Shown here in pieces: positions 3,747 through 5,150 of a stretch of DNA of 5,150 nt (within the stretch, counting starts at the first letter, position 1; every line of letters begins with the position of its first letter). Under the pieces are notes generated by a model that was given only the letters and a program-made list of their open reading frames with translations, searched no databases and was not told where the DNA came from. The translations under genes and the position numbers were made by a program. Location of the stretch: contig JAEZNV010000190.1 in NCBI GenBank assembly GCA_023441725.1, positions 1-5,150 on the forward strand. The letters are read 5' to 3'. This DNA comes from Actinomycetes bacterium (GTDB lineage Bacteria; Actinomycetota; Coriobacteriia; Coriobacteriales; Coriobacteriaceae).

Positions 3747-5150
3747 TTACATCTGCTCGGGTGCGGAAACGCCAACAAGGGTAAGCACCAGGGCGAGCGT
3801 CACGCGGACAGCGTCGCAAGCGGCCAGACGGGCGCGCGAAAGCTCGGGATCGACGGGACGACCCTCGCTCGGCAGCACCTGGCAGGCAGCATAGAAGCTG
3901 TGGAAGTCGCCGGCGAGCTCCTCGGCAAAGTGCGTCAGACGGAACGGAGCGCGGTCGCGAGCGCAGCTGGCGATGAGGTCGGTGAGCTCGTTGAGCTTAC
4001 GCGACAGGGCGAGCTCGGTCGGGTCGGTCAGCAGCGAGTAATCGACGTTCTCACCGATGGCCTTGGCGGCAACGGCCTTCATGCCCATCTCGTCAGCCTG
4101 CTCGGGCGTAACGTCAGCGGCACGGCGCAGGATGGAGCATACGCGGGCGTGAGCGTACTGCACGTAGTACACCGGGTTGGAGTTATCACGCTTCTTAACG
4201 GCTTCGATGTCGAAGTCGACCATCTGGTTGGAGCTCTTGGAGATGAGCGTGTAGCGGGCGGCGTCAGAGCCGACCTCGTCGACGAGCTCCTGCAGGGTCA
4301 CCATGGTGCCCTTGCGCTTGGACATACGGACGGGCTTGCCGTTGCGCAGCAGGTTGACGAGCTGGCCCAGCAGAACCTCAAACTTGCCGGGATAGCCAAG
4401 AGCGTCGCAGACGCAGCGGACGCGCTCGATGTAGCCGTGGTGGTCGGCGCCCCAGATGTCGATGACGTGGTCGACGCGCTGGAACTTATCCCAGTGATAG
4501 GCAACGTCAGAGGCGAAGTAGGTGTACTCACCGTCGGACTTGATCAGGACGCGGTCCTTGTCGTCGCCCAGATCGGTGGAGCGGAACCACAGGGCGCCGT
4601 CCTTGGTGTAGAGATAGCCCATCTTGTCGAGCTTCTCGAAAGCGCGGTCGACGGCGGAGGTGCCGGCGGTCTCGCCCTCGGTGTCCTTCACGTACAGGGA
4701 GCGCTCGGAGAACCAACGATCGAAGTCGCAGTTGACGGCGTGGCAAAGGTCACGCATGTTGTCGACCATCTTTACGTAGCCGCGCTCGCGGAAGCTCTCC
4801 ATGCGCTCCTGCGGATCGGCCTCGACCCACTTGTCGCCGTCGGTGCGCCAGAACTCGGCAGCCTCGTCGATGATGTAGTCGCCGCCGTAGGAGTCCTTGC
4901 CCAGAGTCTCGGCAAAGTTGTCCTGGTAGGGATGGGTCTCGGGGTGCTCGTCGTTCTCGTCGGCGACAAAGGCATCGCGGTCGGCGATCAGAATCTTGTG
5001 AGCCTCATCGATGTCCACGCCCTGCTTGGCGATGATGTCGGCGAGCTGCATATAGCGCGTGCTGATGGAGTTGCCGAAGGTGTTCATCTGAGAGCCGTGG
5101 TCGTTGATGTAGAACTCACGCTGGATGTCGTAACCGGCGTGGTCCATAAC
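3747..5150 (-). CDS. argS: Arginyl-tRNA synthetase (class I aaRS), 5' end outside window
   Basis: Charges tRNA-Arg with arginine in the cytoplasm using ATP. The frame is open to the right edge, so this is the C-terminal part: 467 codons are visible, and roughly the first 100 residues, including the N-terminal additional domain and HIGH signature, are missing. Numbering from the Met at 5147, visible signatures are the ArgS-type REFYINDHGSQM segment (10-21), GADHHGYIERV (233-243), the KMSKS-equivalent loop MSKRKG followed by TMVTLQEL (275-287), and the DALR anticodon-binding domain from about YYVQYAHARV (327-336) to the terminal GVSAPEQM. That last motif is the normal end of ArgS, so the 3' end is intact (TAA stop). 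The loop reads RMSKRKG rather than exact KMSKS, which I regard as normal for many ArgS. A strong terminator begins 46 nt after the stop, suggesting argS is the last gene of its transcript. Identification is secure. Confidence 0.97.
   Translation of the reverse strand, partial: VMDHAGYDIQREFYINDHGSQMNTFGNSISTRYMQLADIIAKQGVDIDEAHKILIADRDAFVADENDEHPETHPYQDNFAETLGKDSYGGDYIIDEAAEFWRTDGDKWVEADPQERMESFRERGYVKMVDNMRDLCHAVNCDFDRWFSERSLYVKDTEGETAGTSAVDRAFEKLDKMGYLYTKDGALWFRSTDLGDDKDRVLIKSDGEYTYFASDVAYHWDKFQRVDHVIDIWGADHHGYIERVRCVCDALGYPGKFEVLLGQLVNLLRNGKPVRMSKRKGTMVTLQELVDEVGSDAARYTLISKSSNQMVDFDIEAVKKRDNSNPVYYVQYAHARVCSILRRAADVTPEQADEMGMKAVAAKAIGENVDYSLLTDPTELALSRKLNELTDLIASCARDRAPFRLTHFAEELAGDFHSFYAACQVLPSEGRPVDPELSRARLAACDAVRVTLALVLTLVGVSAPEQM

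Noticed and set aside
3376..3894. 172-codon plus-strand frame
   Set aside because: It crosses the hairpin module, element 2, the terminator and the end of argS; not compatible with the annotated elements and without recognisable domains.
4298..4975. Short open frames inside argS in other minus-strand frames
   Set aside because: They overlap the secure argS frame, are Arg/Ser/Pro-rich shadows and show no independent start signals.

Overview
The window looks like chromosomal DNA from a GC-rich actinobacterium, most likely a Coriobacteriia gut commensal close to Collinsella. This is inferred from the style of the two proteins and from gene order, not from a database match. Both recognisable genes lie on the minus strand. 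From high to low coordinates they are argS (arginyl-tRNA synthetase, cut by the right edge, 3747-5150) and rho (transcription termination factor, 309-2924). As I recall it, many actinobacteria carry argS, then lysA/hom/thrC/thrB, then rho, rpmE and prfA. Here argS and rho are direct neighbours, separated by about 820 bp without a convincing gene.

Right part (3630-5150): the 3' part of argS encodes the catalytic core with a KMSKS-type loop and the DALR anticodon-binding domain. It ends at a strong intrinsic terminator (3668-3700). The terminator's 3' arm and T-run are echoed by a 19-bp tandem repeat just downstream.

Middle (2925-3630): the gap is a mosaic of abutting palindromic modules. A large imperfect palindrome (3178-3411) has a nearly perfect 29-bp inverted repeat in its core. 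A 39-bp hairpin module follows (3412-3450), then a second palindrome (3451-3604). The two large palindromes share a 30-nt core sequence (27/30 identical) at the same relative place, near a central hairpin. They look like two diverged members of one non-coding element family, and this is the most interesting feature of the window. Between the palindromes and rho lie a small hairpin, a tiny open frame with an ideal Shine-Dalgarno, a good sigma70-type promoter (TTGCAG, 16 nt, TACACT with extended -10), and a leader of about 138 nt before rho.

Left-centre (309-2924): Rho is 871 residues, about twice the E. coli length. Some 445 N-terminal residues form a low-complexity Ala/Pro/Glu-rich region with regularly spaced basic [K/R]-P-x-R cassettes and a final Arg/Asn/Asp/Glu-rich stretch. 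The conserved Rho_N, RNA-binding and RecA-like ATPase domains follow. ATPase motifs are intact, but the usual aromatic RNP1 motif of the primary RNA-binding site is not recognisable.

Left edge (1-308): after rho comes a short intrinsic terminator (240-269). Beyond it is a new minus-strand promoter (TTGCAA, 17 nt, CATAAT) whose spacer holds a CCCC-AA-GGGG palindrome. A potentially folded leader of about 125 nt ends in a Shine-Dalgarno-like sequence at base 1, so the next minus-strand gene probably starts just outside the window.
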